A DNA stretch of 64,000 bases from the NCBI GenBank assembly GCA_039654915.1, contig CM077594.1, positions 93,696,893 to 93,760,892 of the forward strand, in the 5' to 3' direction. A program made the translations under genes and the position numbers. A model generated the notes under the pieces. That model was not told where the DNA came from and ran no database searches. It worked only from the letters and a program-made list of their open reading frames with translations. Of the stretch, positions 24,196 through 34,099 are shown piece after piece. Numbering within the stretch: the stretch's first letter is position 1; the number at the start of each line of letters is the position of its first letter. This stretch comes from Aquilaria yunnanensis. Lineage: Eukaryota > Streptophyta > Magnoliopsida > Malvales > Thymelaeaceae.

Positions 24196-24816
24196 AATCA
24201 CTACAAGAATGCAGAGCTTTTACTATAGAATATATCATAGGTGGATCATAGTAAACACATATTTGCTACGAAATATATCATCGCAACAAATTACCATGAA
24301 AATCGCTGTGGCAAATAGTTATCATCATAATATTGTAGCCAAAGTGCTACAATAAAATTGCAATGATTTTGCAACAATTCCCTTTTTCCTAGATTGTATG
24401 CAAAAATTAAAATCGTCACAATCTGTGATAAACAATTCTGATAATCTTGCAACGATTCTTAGTTTACCTATTTTTTATTACTAACTTTAATGTATTTAAT
24501 TAATCAAATTAGTATATTATATTAATTATTACTAGTAAATTAATTGTAGCTGAATAATAAAATAGTATTAATATAAAAATCAATAATTTACATAAATATG
24601 GAAATTAATTAAAGAAAACATGAAAAAAACCTAAACCCCATTTACATCAGTAATAGAAATATCATTGCTGTGGTAGTAGCATACGACTATCATGTAGACT
24701 TTCATCATCAACTTCGACCTTGGAGAACTTAGTCCGTAGTCCGACATCAGTATATGCCTACAAAAATATGTCACATAATTAATTAATTTTGTGTAACTTA
24801 TAGAAGTAAACTTAAA

Positions 24817-25195
24817 TTAATTACCTTTTTAACCATTAATTTAGTACTTTTGTCATCTAATTCATAAAATTTAACTAATTACATTTTTATCCATAATTTT
24901 TGTTATTTTTTCAATTAAGTCCTCAAAATTTCATTAATTACCTTTTTAACCTTTAATTTGGTACTTTTGTCATCTAATTATTAAAATTCAATTAATTAAA
25001 TTTTTATCCATAATTTTTGTTATTTTTTCAATTAAGTCCTCAAAATTCCATTAATTACCTTTTTAACCTTTAATTTGGTACTTTTGTCATCTAATTATTA
25101 AAATTCAGTTAATTAAATTTTTATCCATAATTTTTGTTATTTTTTCAATTAAGTCCTCAAACTTCCATTACTTACCTTTTTTACTAATTAACTTT
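24817..25195. repeat. 116-bp tandem array inside the CACTA element
   Basis: About three copies start at 24817, 24933, 25050 and (partial) 25166. Each begins ATTAATTACCTTTTTAACC and includes TACTTTTGTCATCTAATT and CAATTAAGTCCTCAAA. Spacing is 116-117 bp. Confidence 0.85.
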
Positions 25196-25429
25196 TTTAT
25201 CCTTAATTCCCAGTTACCCATTAAATTAACCCATTCCAATTATTCATAAAATAATCCAACAATTCACATAATAAACCAACAAATCTCCATAATAAACCAA
25301 CAAATCATCTATGTAATAAACCAAGAAATGTCCAAAAACAATAATCAATTAAACTAACCCATTTCAATTAATAACATAATAAACCAAACAAATCAAACCA
25401 CACCACAAAAATTGAGAATCAGACTTATT

Positions 25430-25860
25430 GAGAGAGAGAGTAGAGATTCAACCGGGAGGAGATGGGTTGGAGGAGGAAGGAGAGGAAATATGGCCACAAG
25501 GCGGAAAGGGAAGGAGATGAATGACAGCGGCGGTGTGGAGGAAACCTAGCCAACTAAGGAGATGGCATGAAAGAGACCTAGCTTGGTAGAAGGAGAAACC
25601 GGTGGAGGAGAAGACCGAAGGAATGAAGGAAGAGGAGACCGACAGAGGAGGAAATCTAATGAAACGAGGAGGAGGAAATTGGCGGACCTTGATTCGATAG
25701 AGGATGAGACAGAAGGAGAATGAGTGCAGTGGACCTTGATTCGGCGGATGAAGAGGCCAGACGAAGGAGAGGGTGAGACTAGAGTAGGAGATCTGCAAGG
25801 AGGACAGGAGGAGATGAGAGGAATATGTTAGATAACTCAGAGATGAGGATGAGAGGTTTG
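25430..25860. other. GA-rich block inside the CACTA element
   Basis: Strongly purine-rich on the + strand (GGAGGAGGAAGGAGAGG-like runs). The open frames crossing it on the minus strand are Ser/Pro-rich by-products of this composition and match no family. Confidence 0.6.
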
Positions 25861-26439
25861 AGAGAGTTTAACTCTTGAGATTGTGATGATTTTGCCACAT
25901 TTATCTTTAGCTGCGATTTAGCCTTGATTAGCCAGTAATTGAGGCAAAATCATCACAAATAGAATGACTTTTCCTCACATTTTTCTACAAAAATAATTAT
26001 CACAAATGTCCCACCCAAATTTTCCAGCAAAATTTTCACCGCCAGGTCTTTCCTTCCTTTTGGTTTAATTTTGCCTACTTTTTTTGCCCCACAATTTACC
26101 ATTGATTTTCTATTTATTGTTAAGATTTTCTCATGAAACTTAACCACTAATAAACTACAAAAATTTTAAAATTTTTTATTAAATTGAAATTTAATGAAAA
26201 GTTAAGCCCTGTTATAATAATTATTATTGATGGCTAAAAATTAAAAATTTGAAAATACTAGAAACCTAATTTAACAAAGATAAACAGATTATAGGCCAAT
26301 TTTGTAATTTTCACAAATTTTTACAAAATTATTAAACTTACTAAATATGAAAACCTCAAAAAGAGGTGATACTTTCTAAATATAGAACGTTTAAAGTGGA
26401 AAGTTTACTTTCTAAACATAGAATCCTTAAAGTGGAAAG

Positions 26440-27100
26440 TTTAGGATTTAGAGTTTGTGTTTTAGGTTATGCATGGTTTATTGTTAGTGTTTAGGGTTAG
26501 GGTTAAGGTTGATGGGTTTAGTATTTAGTGATTAGTGCTAAGGCTAAATTTTGAAGTATCCCAAAAGTTTGAAGTTTCTTAATGTGGAGTTTTTAAATGT
26601 TAGGGTTAGTGTTTAGGGTGAGTGTCAAGGTTAATGATAAGGTTTAATGTTTAGTTTTAGGGTTTGGGGTTTGTGTTTGTGTTTAAGATTTAGGGATTTA
26701 GTGTTTAGGATTAGTGTTAGGGTTTAGGGTTAGGGTTAGTGTTTAGGGTTTAGGGTTATGGTTAAGGGTTTAGGATTTAGTGTTCTGCTATTATAATTTA
26801 GGAATAAGGGTTCAGGGCTTAAAGTTTAGCTTTTGGGGTTAGGGTTTTAGGGTTTAAGGCTAGGGTTTAGTATTTAATGTTTATGGTTTATTGATTAGGG
26901 TTATGATTTAGGGTTTTAGGTTTTAATTAGGGTTATGGTTAGGGTTGAGGGGTTTTGGATTAGTTTTTAGTGTGTGTTCCAAGTTTAGGGTTTACGGTTA
27001 AGTGGTTAATGTTTAGGAATTAGGGATTAAGGATTTATGTTTTAGGGTTTAGTATTTAAGACTTAGGGTTTAGGGATTTAGGGATTTAGGGTTTGAGGAT
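26440..27100. repeat. interstitial telomere-like tract inside the CACTA element
   Basis: About 650 bp of degenerate TTTAGGG/TTAGGG/GTTTAGGGT words, for example GGGTTTAGGGTTAGGG near 26718-26735. The plant telomere unit is TTTAGGG. The copies are worn and mixed with TTTAGTGTT variants. Confidence 0.8.
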
Positions 27101-27412
27101 TTAATCATGGTAAGATTGTTGCAAAATTTCCTACAATTTTTCTATGCTAGTTGCTAAGATTATATTTGAAGTAATGTTGTCAAAATTTTTAACTTTTGCG
27201 ATGATTTTTGTCGTCGCAAATGGTTCATCGCAAAGTCGTAGCAATCTACAATGGTTTTAATCGTAGCAAAAGCTTTCATAGGAAAATCTTCACAATTGTG
27301 TCCAATGATTGGTCCAAGTTTATTTTTGCCATGATTTTGCAGCAACCCTTATCTGCCCCTATTCTTTTCGTCACAATTGATTATCACAAAACTCATCTCT
27401 CTTGTAGTGAAT

Positions 27413-30400
27413 GTATTTTCAATAGATTATTATATTTGCATAATATTGGTTTCTAAATAAAATTAGTTTCAGATAAAAAAATATATAAAAATAAAAATAA
27501 ATTATTTTGAATTAGGTTGACTTAAACTAAAACAAATTTGCTCCTAATCTTTAACATTCACTAAATATTAACGTAAGAAAATCCAAGTAGGACGAAAGTT
27601 AAAAAAACTCAAAAGCTTTAACCTTTACTAGATATAGAGAATATTATATATGTAGGGCAAATCTATCTCTTGCAACTGCAAATGATTGATTCTACCCAAA
27701 AATCAATGGCTTTGGAGCGCACTGCTATAGGTTGCTAGAAACAATGACAAATTATGGTCTAATAATGCTAGGATTAGAGTTATATAGAAACCAAATATCA
27801 AATTATTAAGATAATGATAGGAGCATTAGGTAGAGTTAGCCTAGAAGTTGGTTTCTTTGTAATTGAGTCAGACTTGGTTTCGGACTCAACTTGTTCTGCT
27901 TGCTGTGTACGCAAGTATCGAACATGTAAATATCCAAGAGCTTCGGCTACTGCTGGAATACAATTGATCAATACAGATTTTACACAAATCGATGGTGCAA
28001 CATTCACAAAAGTACTTCCGATTCAAATTGATTCGAACTGAAAAAAAGATTGCTCCGAATTTGGCTCTTTCAAGCAACAAATGGCCGATTTCCCTGAATA
28101 TTCCAATCAGAAATATGTTCTGGCCTCACCTATTGGCTCAGAACTTTAATCGCCTCATCCGTGTGAATTTGCAGTACCTTCAATGAAGCGGCTGAGCCCA
28201 AGTTCCGTTGGAGCTAGTGACGCCAGAAGATGACTAACATTAGTTCAGTGGTTGTATGAAATTTGATGAGAATCAAGTCGCACGATGTGTTGAAGCCTGT
28301 TGACATGAGGACAGGAGGGTCATGGCGCTGCCGCTGCGATGACGAAAATGGATTGGAAAGAGATTGTTGCGGCAATAATTTATCATTGCTCTATTGGGTT
28401 GAAGTTTGGGGCATCAAGAAAGTTGGGCTTCTTTGTCCTGTTGGATTCATGAATGCAGAGGGGGAACTGGGACTAGACGAGGCAGTACCAGGAGTGGCTG
28501 GTGAAGAAGACATGGATGGGCAGAATGGAGGCAAGAGAGGGAGATGAGTTGGGGACAAGGGCTTGGCTGGTATAGGTCAAAGAATAGGAAGAAAAAGAAA
28601 AAAAAAATCAAGAAAGAGTACGGCCGAACATGAGTTTTGTTCTTTTTTTTTTTAAAAAAAAAAAAAAAAGGCAAAAGCATCTATTTTTCATAGTTCAAAG
28701 TTTTAGTTGCTCCGTACCAAAATATAGTGATCAAAGTGATCGGATCAATAAAGTTTAGGGTAATAAAATAAATTTAGCCTAAAATGGGGAAAGGAAAAAC
28801 TCAACGTCAAATGTTAAAGCTGGGAAAAAAATGCTTTCCTAAAACTTTCGAAAGAATCTTTTCCTAAATCATATGTTTTTTTTTATATTTATATGGACTT
28901 AATTTTTTACAAAAATAGCAAAAGTGTCAATGGATATAAAACTTGAAGGAGGTATTATTTTATACAACGTTAGATATAATTTCTTATTGCTTATGTTAAA
29001 CGTAAGAGTACATATATATACTTGGCAGAATATCTAAAAATTGTCCCTTAATTACTATTATACAGATATTGGCATCGCACAAAAGTCGCATCACAAAGAT
29101 TGTACATTGAGATTTCCCCGGTCTTTATACATAGACGCACAAACAGGGGAGAATATATAGAGCTACTCTATATATTCTTTGCAAACCGATACAACAAAAG
29201 CCAGAGACTACTTTTGCTTGGGGAATTTTTTCGTCTATGAATTCCTAGGCAATAGGCATATATCTTATCAACTCAACCAGATTAGGTTGGACTTGAATTT
29301 ACCGAAAGGGAAATTCCGAGAATCCTTTGAAAAGGTCTAGTAAAATTGTTCAATAAAGAAAAACTAAAACTAAAAAATAGGGAAATGCCCATTCGTCAAT
29401 ACTACTACTGATACGTTTTCTTCCTGTTTTGCTTTCTCTGATTATTACTGCTTTTTTAACACTAAAATTATGAGCAAGTATTATTCGGATAAACCTGAAA
29501 TAACCGACTACATGTGAATAAAATGGTTCGATTTCTTTTCTAGTTTGATCAGTTCAAATCAAAATTAAATTTTTCGGTTATCATATCAGTTATTGGATCA
29601 TATACTTAAAAACAAATAAATTGAATAGACCAAATAATAATAAATATTTTACTATTATTCATAATAGCCCTTATATATAAAGTTATTTCATACTAATTTT
29701 TATCATTATCAATATTATACTACATATATAAATAAATTTATTTCCTACTAATTTTGGACATATGTAATATACCTTTGTTTAATTTTGGGTTTGCGAGGAA
29801 AAAAGATTTAATATTTATATTTTTTTTTTCATTTACTATGTGTCTAAGTCTTAGAAACCGAACAGAATAAACTGAAATATAATACGGCTAGTTTAAATCG
29901 GTTCTGACATGTAATTTAGATAATTTTAATACACTTAGTAAAAACTAAAAATCGATCAAACTATTATATTTAGATCGATTTTAAACCGGACCAATCAAAT
30001 AATCAGCCTAAGTAAAACTGTTCAAGTTGCTGTGTGTGTATAGGGTTATCTTCAGTTTTCTTTTTATCAGGTCTAATTTGCTGGTTTTCGGTGTAGACCC
30101 CAAAATCCCCATGATATATATATCGTTTAGCTTTTGAGATTTATGAAATTAGTGCGGCTGAGGTCAGTTTAATAAAATAAAAAAGAACTGTTCGGTCCCC
30201 TCCTGTGGACGTATATATTAAATTTATAAATTCAGATCAAAGTAATTTATGATTAGGTGTTATATGATCCGGCAATTGAAATCTTAAATTGAGCACGGTT
30301 ATGAGTAAGTTTTACATGAATCCGATTAATATCGAACACCACATACCAGAAAAATTTAAAAATTATGTATTATTTTGGCCTATCTTAGATCCGTGACACG

Positions 30401-30500
30401 GTACATTACTTATATTATTTCTGCAAAAATCAAATAAACCTCTGCTCTTGGCGGAGTACTTAGTGGACCTAGTTGAAATCACAGTTGAATATTTGATTCC
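27413..30500. other. intergenic sequence with no supported gene
   Basis: Several short coding-like pieces, notably a Ser/Pro-rich frame on the minus strand near 28513-28390 (MSSSPATPGTASSSPSSPS) and fragments at 27790-28090. None links into a gene. A T-run then A-run palindrome lies at 28646-28670. A perfect small hairpin at 29151-29177 is listed separately. Confidence 0.4.
29151..29177. other. perfect 12-bp hairpin
   Basis: GAATATATAGAG, spacer CTA, then the exact inverse CTCTATATATTC. No poly-T run follows, so it is not an obvious terminator or small RNA gene. Confidence 0.7.
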
Positions 30501-30509
30501 TGCTGAAGA

Positions 30510-30846
30510 CAAAACTCAACTTTTTCCAGTTTTTTTTACCCTTTTTTTCACCTTAGTGTTTTCCGTTTCAGTATTGTTTTTATTTTTCTACCCGTTTTTT
30601 TTAAAAATTTTCTCACATTTTTTCATTTTTAAATCTTTCTTGCATCTCTTCAATTTCAGTTTTATTTTTTATTTTCATTTTCTTGTCTTTTTTTTTTCCA
30701 GTTTTTCCTTAACCTTTTTTTTTTGTGTTATTTAGAATTTTATCTATTGTTTTGTTTACAGTTTTATTTATTTATTTTTTTGCTTTTTTATTTTTAATTT
30801 GTCTACATTTTCTTCTTAGTAATCAAAAAAAGATAGTTAGCACAAA
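30510..30846. repeat. T-rich low-complexity tract, left part
   Basis: Mostly T with C and G interruptions (CTTTTTTT, TTTTCATTTT, TTTTATTT words). The long Phe/Leu-rich open frames here are artefacts of the composition. It appears to continue at 32035 on the far side of the hAT-like insertion. Confidence 0.7.
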
Positions 30847-32026
30847 TTGGGATGACAATTGGGTGGATCGGGTTGGATTTGGGTCAGGTCATTCAGGTCT
30901 GGGTTTAGTCGGGTTATTATCAATTCGGGTTCAAGTCAGGTTATTTATGTTTGCGTTGATTTCGGGTTGATTAGATTTTGGGTTCAGGTTGGGTTCGGGT
31001 CAGTTTTATTCGGGTTCAGGTTTAATTTAGGTTGAGTCAATTTTAATCTCGAGTAACTTCAGGTCGGGGTATTTAGGTTTCGGGCCTATTCGGGTTATTA
31101 GTGTATACGCTGGAGTAACTTAATTAATTCAATTTTCATTTAGATTTTGCTAAAATTTAAATTAAAGAAATTGATTTTTTATGCAAATATTTGAAAAGTT
31201 TACAGACCCATGTTGCAATTTTTATGAGTGACTAAAATGAAAATTTCAAAATTTAGGTACCTCATAACTAAAAAATTACTAGGGATAAAAAATAATCTAA
31301 AAATTTTAATTTAATTAGATATAAATATATTAATATATAATTATTCTAATAAAAATACATAATTCAAAACTTTACAAACTCGATTCATGAAACTATAAAC
31401 TCAGTCATTTTAGAAAATAATGGTAGAATCAGATGCATTTAAATGATGTTTTCACTTTTAGTTATAATTTTTTAGGAATTTAGAATCATTATTTAGGGTC
31501 AAAATAGGAATTAATTTAGTTTAAATACTAATTTAGAGCCCTACAGGTCGTTTGAAGTCAATGTAGGAGAAATAGAAGAGTTTGGGTGTGAATTGAAGGT
31601 ATTTAGAAAGTTTAAGGCAAAATTGAAAATTTTTTGGCAAACCTGTCAATTCTCGAAAGTTTGTGATAAATCTAGTAATTTTATGAAGTAAAATCTGATG
31701 ATTTCTTAAAGTCATGAACTAATTCAACAAATTCTAGAAATCAGGTCTTGTCAGGTTTAAACTCAGGCATTTTCGGGTTTAGGTCAGGTCAGTCTCAGGT
31801 TTATGTCATTTCGAGTTCAGTCTAATTTGAGTTCAGGTTATTACAGGTTTGGGTATTTCGGGTTTTAGGCTTTTCGGGTTTTCATTTTAATCGGGTTCTG
31901 GTTCAAGTCAAGTTAGTACAACCAAGTTCAGGTTATTGACTTTTCTGGTCAAATTGAATCATGTCAGGTTTAGGTTTGGGTGGGCCAGTACATGTTTTCG
32001 GGTTGGGTCAAATTTTTCCACCTCTA
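30847..32026. mobile_element. putative non-autonomous hAT-like element rich in GGGTC/GGTTCGGG motifs
   Basis: The left end TTGGGATGACAATT and the inverse of the right end TAGAGGTGGAAAAATT resemble hAT tips of the type TAGGGGTGGCAAA. Flanks AGCACAAA (30839-30846) and AGCGCAGA (32027-32034) match at 6 of 8, as for a worn 8-bp hAT target duplication. Both subterminal zones carry dense GGGTT(C/T)GGGTCAGGT-type repeats. The middle is AT-rich and has no transposase. A related fragment in the other orientation starts at 63327. Confidence 0.6.
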
Positions 32027-32034
32027 AGCGCAGA

Positions 32035-32460
32035 TGGTTATGTTATTTTTTGTATTGTTATTTATTCCTTCATAAATATCTTCTTTTGTTTATATTATTT
32101 TTTAGTTTCTCTATGTTCTTTTGCACATTGCTATTTGTTCTTATATAAATATATTCTTTTTCAATTCCGATATGTTCTTTTATTAATTATTATTTATTGT
32201 TTTATAAATTTGTTCTTTTTTCAATTTTTATATGCTCTTTTGTTTCATTCTTTTTCAATTCCCATGTGTTTCTTCATGCATTGTTGTTTGTTCTTCTTCA
32301 ATTGCTATATGTTGTATTGGTCTGTTCTCATATTTTCATTATTTTGTAAATAAATGGTATCAATTCTATTTATTGTTCTCTTATTATTGTTGTTTGTTTT
32401 TTTTTAGTTCATATATGTTCTTTTATTCTTTGATGTTGTTTCTTTTTCTTGAACTACATT
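32035..32460. repeat. T-rich imperfect tandem array
   Basis: Repeats of about 60-70 bp with the pattern TTCAATT(C/G)(C/T)(T)ATATGTTCTTTT...TTTGTTCTT. Open frames across it are Phe/Tyr/Leu-rich artefacts. Confidence 0.6.
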
Positions 32461-32464
32461 TTGT

Positions 32465-32848
32465 TTGCTCATAATTAAAATAAAAAATAAAACTAGAAAA
32501 ATAAAAAAAAAACATAAACATAGAACACTAAAAAAAAGTAAAGAATAAAAATAAAACAAGAATAAAAAAGCATATAAAATGAATTAAAAAAAAAAGATGG
32601 AAAAGAAAAAAAAATCGATAGGCATACAAAAAATGAATTGAAAATGGAAAAAGAAAACAAAAAGAATTAAAAAGAAAGATCAACGATTTGAACCTTGAAC
32701 TCGTGCAAGAACCCCACATCTTAAACCAACTAACCTAATTAAAAAGCTTTGTTGCTTAGGATACATTAAAGAGATAAAAAGGAGAAATTTAGAAACTAAA
32801 AAAAAAAAGCTAGAAAACGAAAAATTAAAAAAAAACTAAGACAAAAAA
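32465..32848. repeat. A-rich tract, target of the outer retrotransposon
   Basis: Abrupt switch from T-rich to A-rich on the + strand at about 32465 (AAAATAAAAAATAAAACTAG). The outer LTR starts at its right edge. A-rich sequence resumes beyond the other LTR (58869 onward), so the outer element inserted into this tract. Confidence 0.7.
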
Positions 32849-33230
32849 TGATAGTTAATGGGATCATGTGGACCTGACTTAGAGGTCTGGTGAACTTTAG
32901 ACTATGGTCCTGCTCACAAAAACAACGTTAAAGCCCTGGGGTGTTTTCCTGGGGGAAACCCTCTAATGATCAAGTTACATTTAAGCAGAAATGAGCAATG
33001 AGGCAGGGAATCAGAATGTTATACATTGAGATTGGTAATTGGGCTCGCTAATACAGGTGAGGGAGATTCGAGGGAATTGTTTTTAGATAACCGTGATTCC
33101 AAGATATCTTTTCTATCTGGAATAAGACTTACACTCATTAATCTATTGGGCTTTTTATTTTCAGTCCACCAGATTTGGATTTCACCATTATGGGCCTCGT
33201 ATTAGGCCTATTTCCTACCAATAAGTCCCT
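32849..33230 (-). repeat. 3' LTR of the outer element
   Basis: About 382 bp, beginning TGATAGTTAATGG on the + strand. Aligns with 58475-58868. On the minus strand the bases just inside it (33245-33231) are purine-rich (AAAGTGAAAGGGA), a likely polypurine tract. Confidence 0.8.
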
Positions 33231-33650
33231 TTCACTTTAAGAAAATGTGGGCTAGGGTCTCAAAATTATCTTAAACGTCATCGTATTAAAAAAGAGTGGT
33301 CCGTGTTTATCTAAGAGGGGTATGATTCCTCTCTTCTTGTGTCAAGCTGGTGTGTCTTATTCGGCATCATTTGCTAAAAGGGATGCGATGCCTACCTAGG
33401 CTGCTTCCTAAGAAAGCTTAAAAAACGTCATCATTTTTCCGTCCTCTTCCCTTTGCCTTGTGTTATTGTTATGGTTCAACGGTCAGGGAGGGAGATGAAG
33501 CAATGTCTAATAAATGAACCTTAGAGAAATGATCAGGTGTGACCGTTTTTTACTACTATTTTTTACCACGTGTCCTCGCCTTAGCAAGTGATGAATCAGC
33601 CATGATTACAGTGGCAGTTTCAAAAAGGTAACCCAAGAATTGTGGGTTTT

Positions 33651-33660
33651 TTATATATAT
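33651..33660 (+). promoter_or_regulatory. TATA box for the antisense gene of the outer element
   Basis: TTATATATAT in the context GGGTTTTTTATATATATGATGG, followed by a pyrimidine-rich leader. It is placed like the TATA box of the antisense gene in element A (46491-46498). Confidence 0.5.
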
Positions 33661-34099
33661 GATGGGGTTTTTTCACCTTTCTTTTTCCACCATTTGACCA
33701 CCTCTTGCTCTACTATAGCATTGTGCTTTCTGCCTCTTCTTTACTTGTTGTTGAGTTTCTTTCTACTCTTAACAATCTTACTTTTGATTGCTACTTTCCA
33801 TCGAACCTCCTAAAATCAAGTAATTGGACTTATATCTTTCATTTCTAGGTAATCTATAATGGTGATTTGTGATGTTTTGGAACTTTTCCCTTATGCTGTT
33901 TTGGGTTTTCTTTAGTTATTTTTTCACCATTTCTCCATTGCTCGTCATATGTTGGCGGCAGCCTCGACGTATTACACAATGATTTTTCCTGATGGCTTTT
34001 TTAAAATCATCATCCAAGGCTACTGCCAACGAAGCCAATTCATCAAAAGCATCATTCTTTCCCAATACGCGGTTGTTAAAGGGTGATGTAATGGAGCTC

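Larger units (their letters stand above)
24199..27409. mobile_element. non-autonomous CACTA (CMC) transposon, target duplication AAT
   Basis: The ends are CACTACAAGAATGCAGAGC and ...CTCTCTTGTAGTG, the canonical CACTA terminal inverted repeat. A 3-bp target duplication AAT flanks it (24196-24198 and 27410-27412). Subterminal zones on both sides carry many short repeats around CATCGCAAC, TCGTAGCAA and GCAACGATT, where transposase binds in this superfamily. The interior has no transposase; it holds a 116-bp tandem array, a GA-rich block and a TTTAGGG-like tract. Confidence 0.93.

Noticed and set aside
25448..25798. 116-codon Ser/Pro-rich frame on the minus strand
   Set aside because: It lies in the GA-rich block of the CACTA element and is explained by base composition.
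26440..27100. A true chromosome end or telomere
   Set aside because: The tract is degenerate and lies inside a CACTA element with matching ends and a target duplication.
27790..28560. Possible spliced host gene on the minus strand
   Set aside because: Fragments are short, have many stops between them, and no consistent splice sites or family could be recognised.
30448..32474. Long Phe/Leu-rich open frames that look like membrane proteins
   Set aside because: They follow directly from T-rich low-complexity sequence, overlap in several frames, and lack any domain or promoter.
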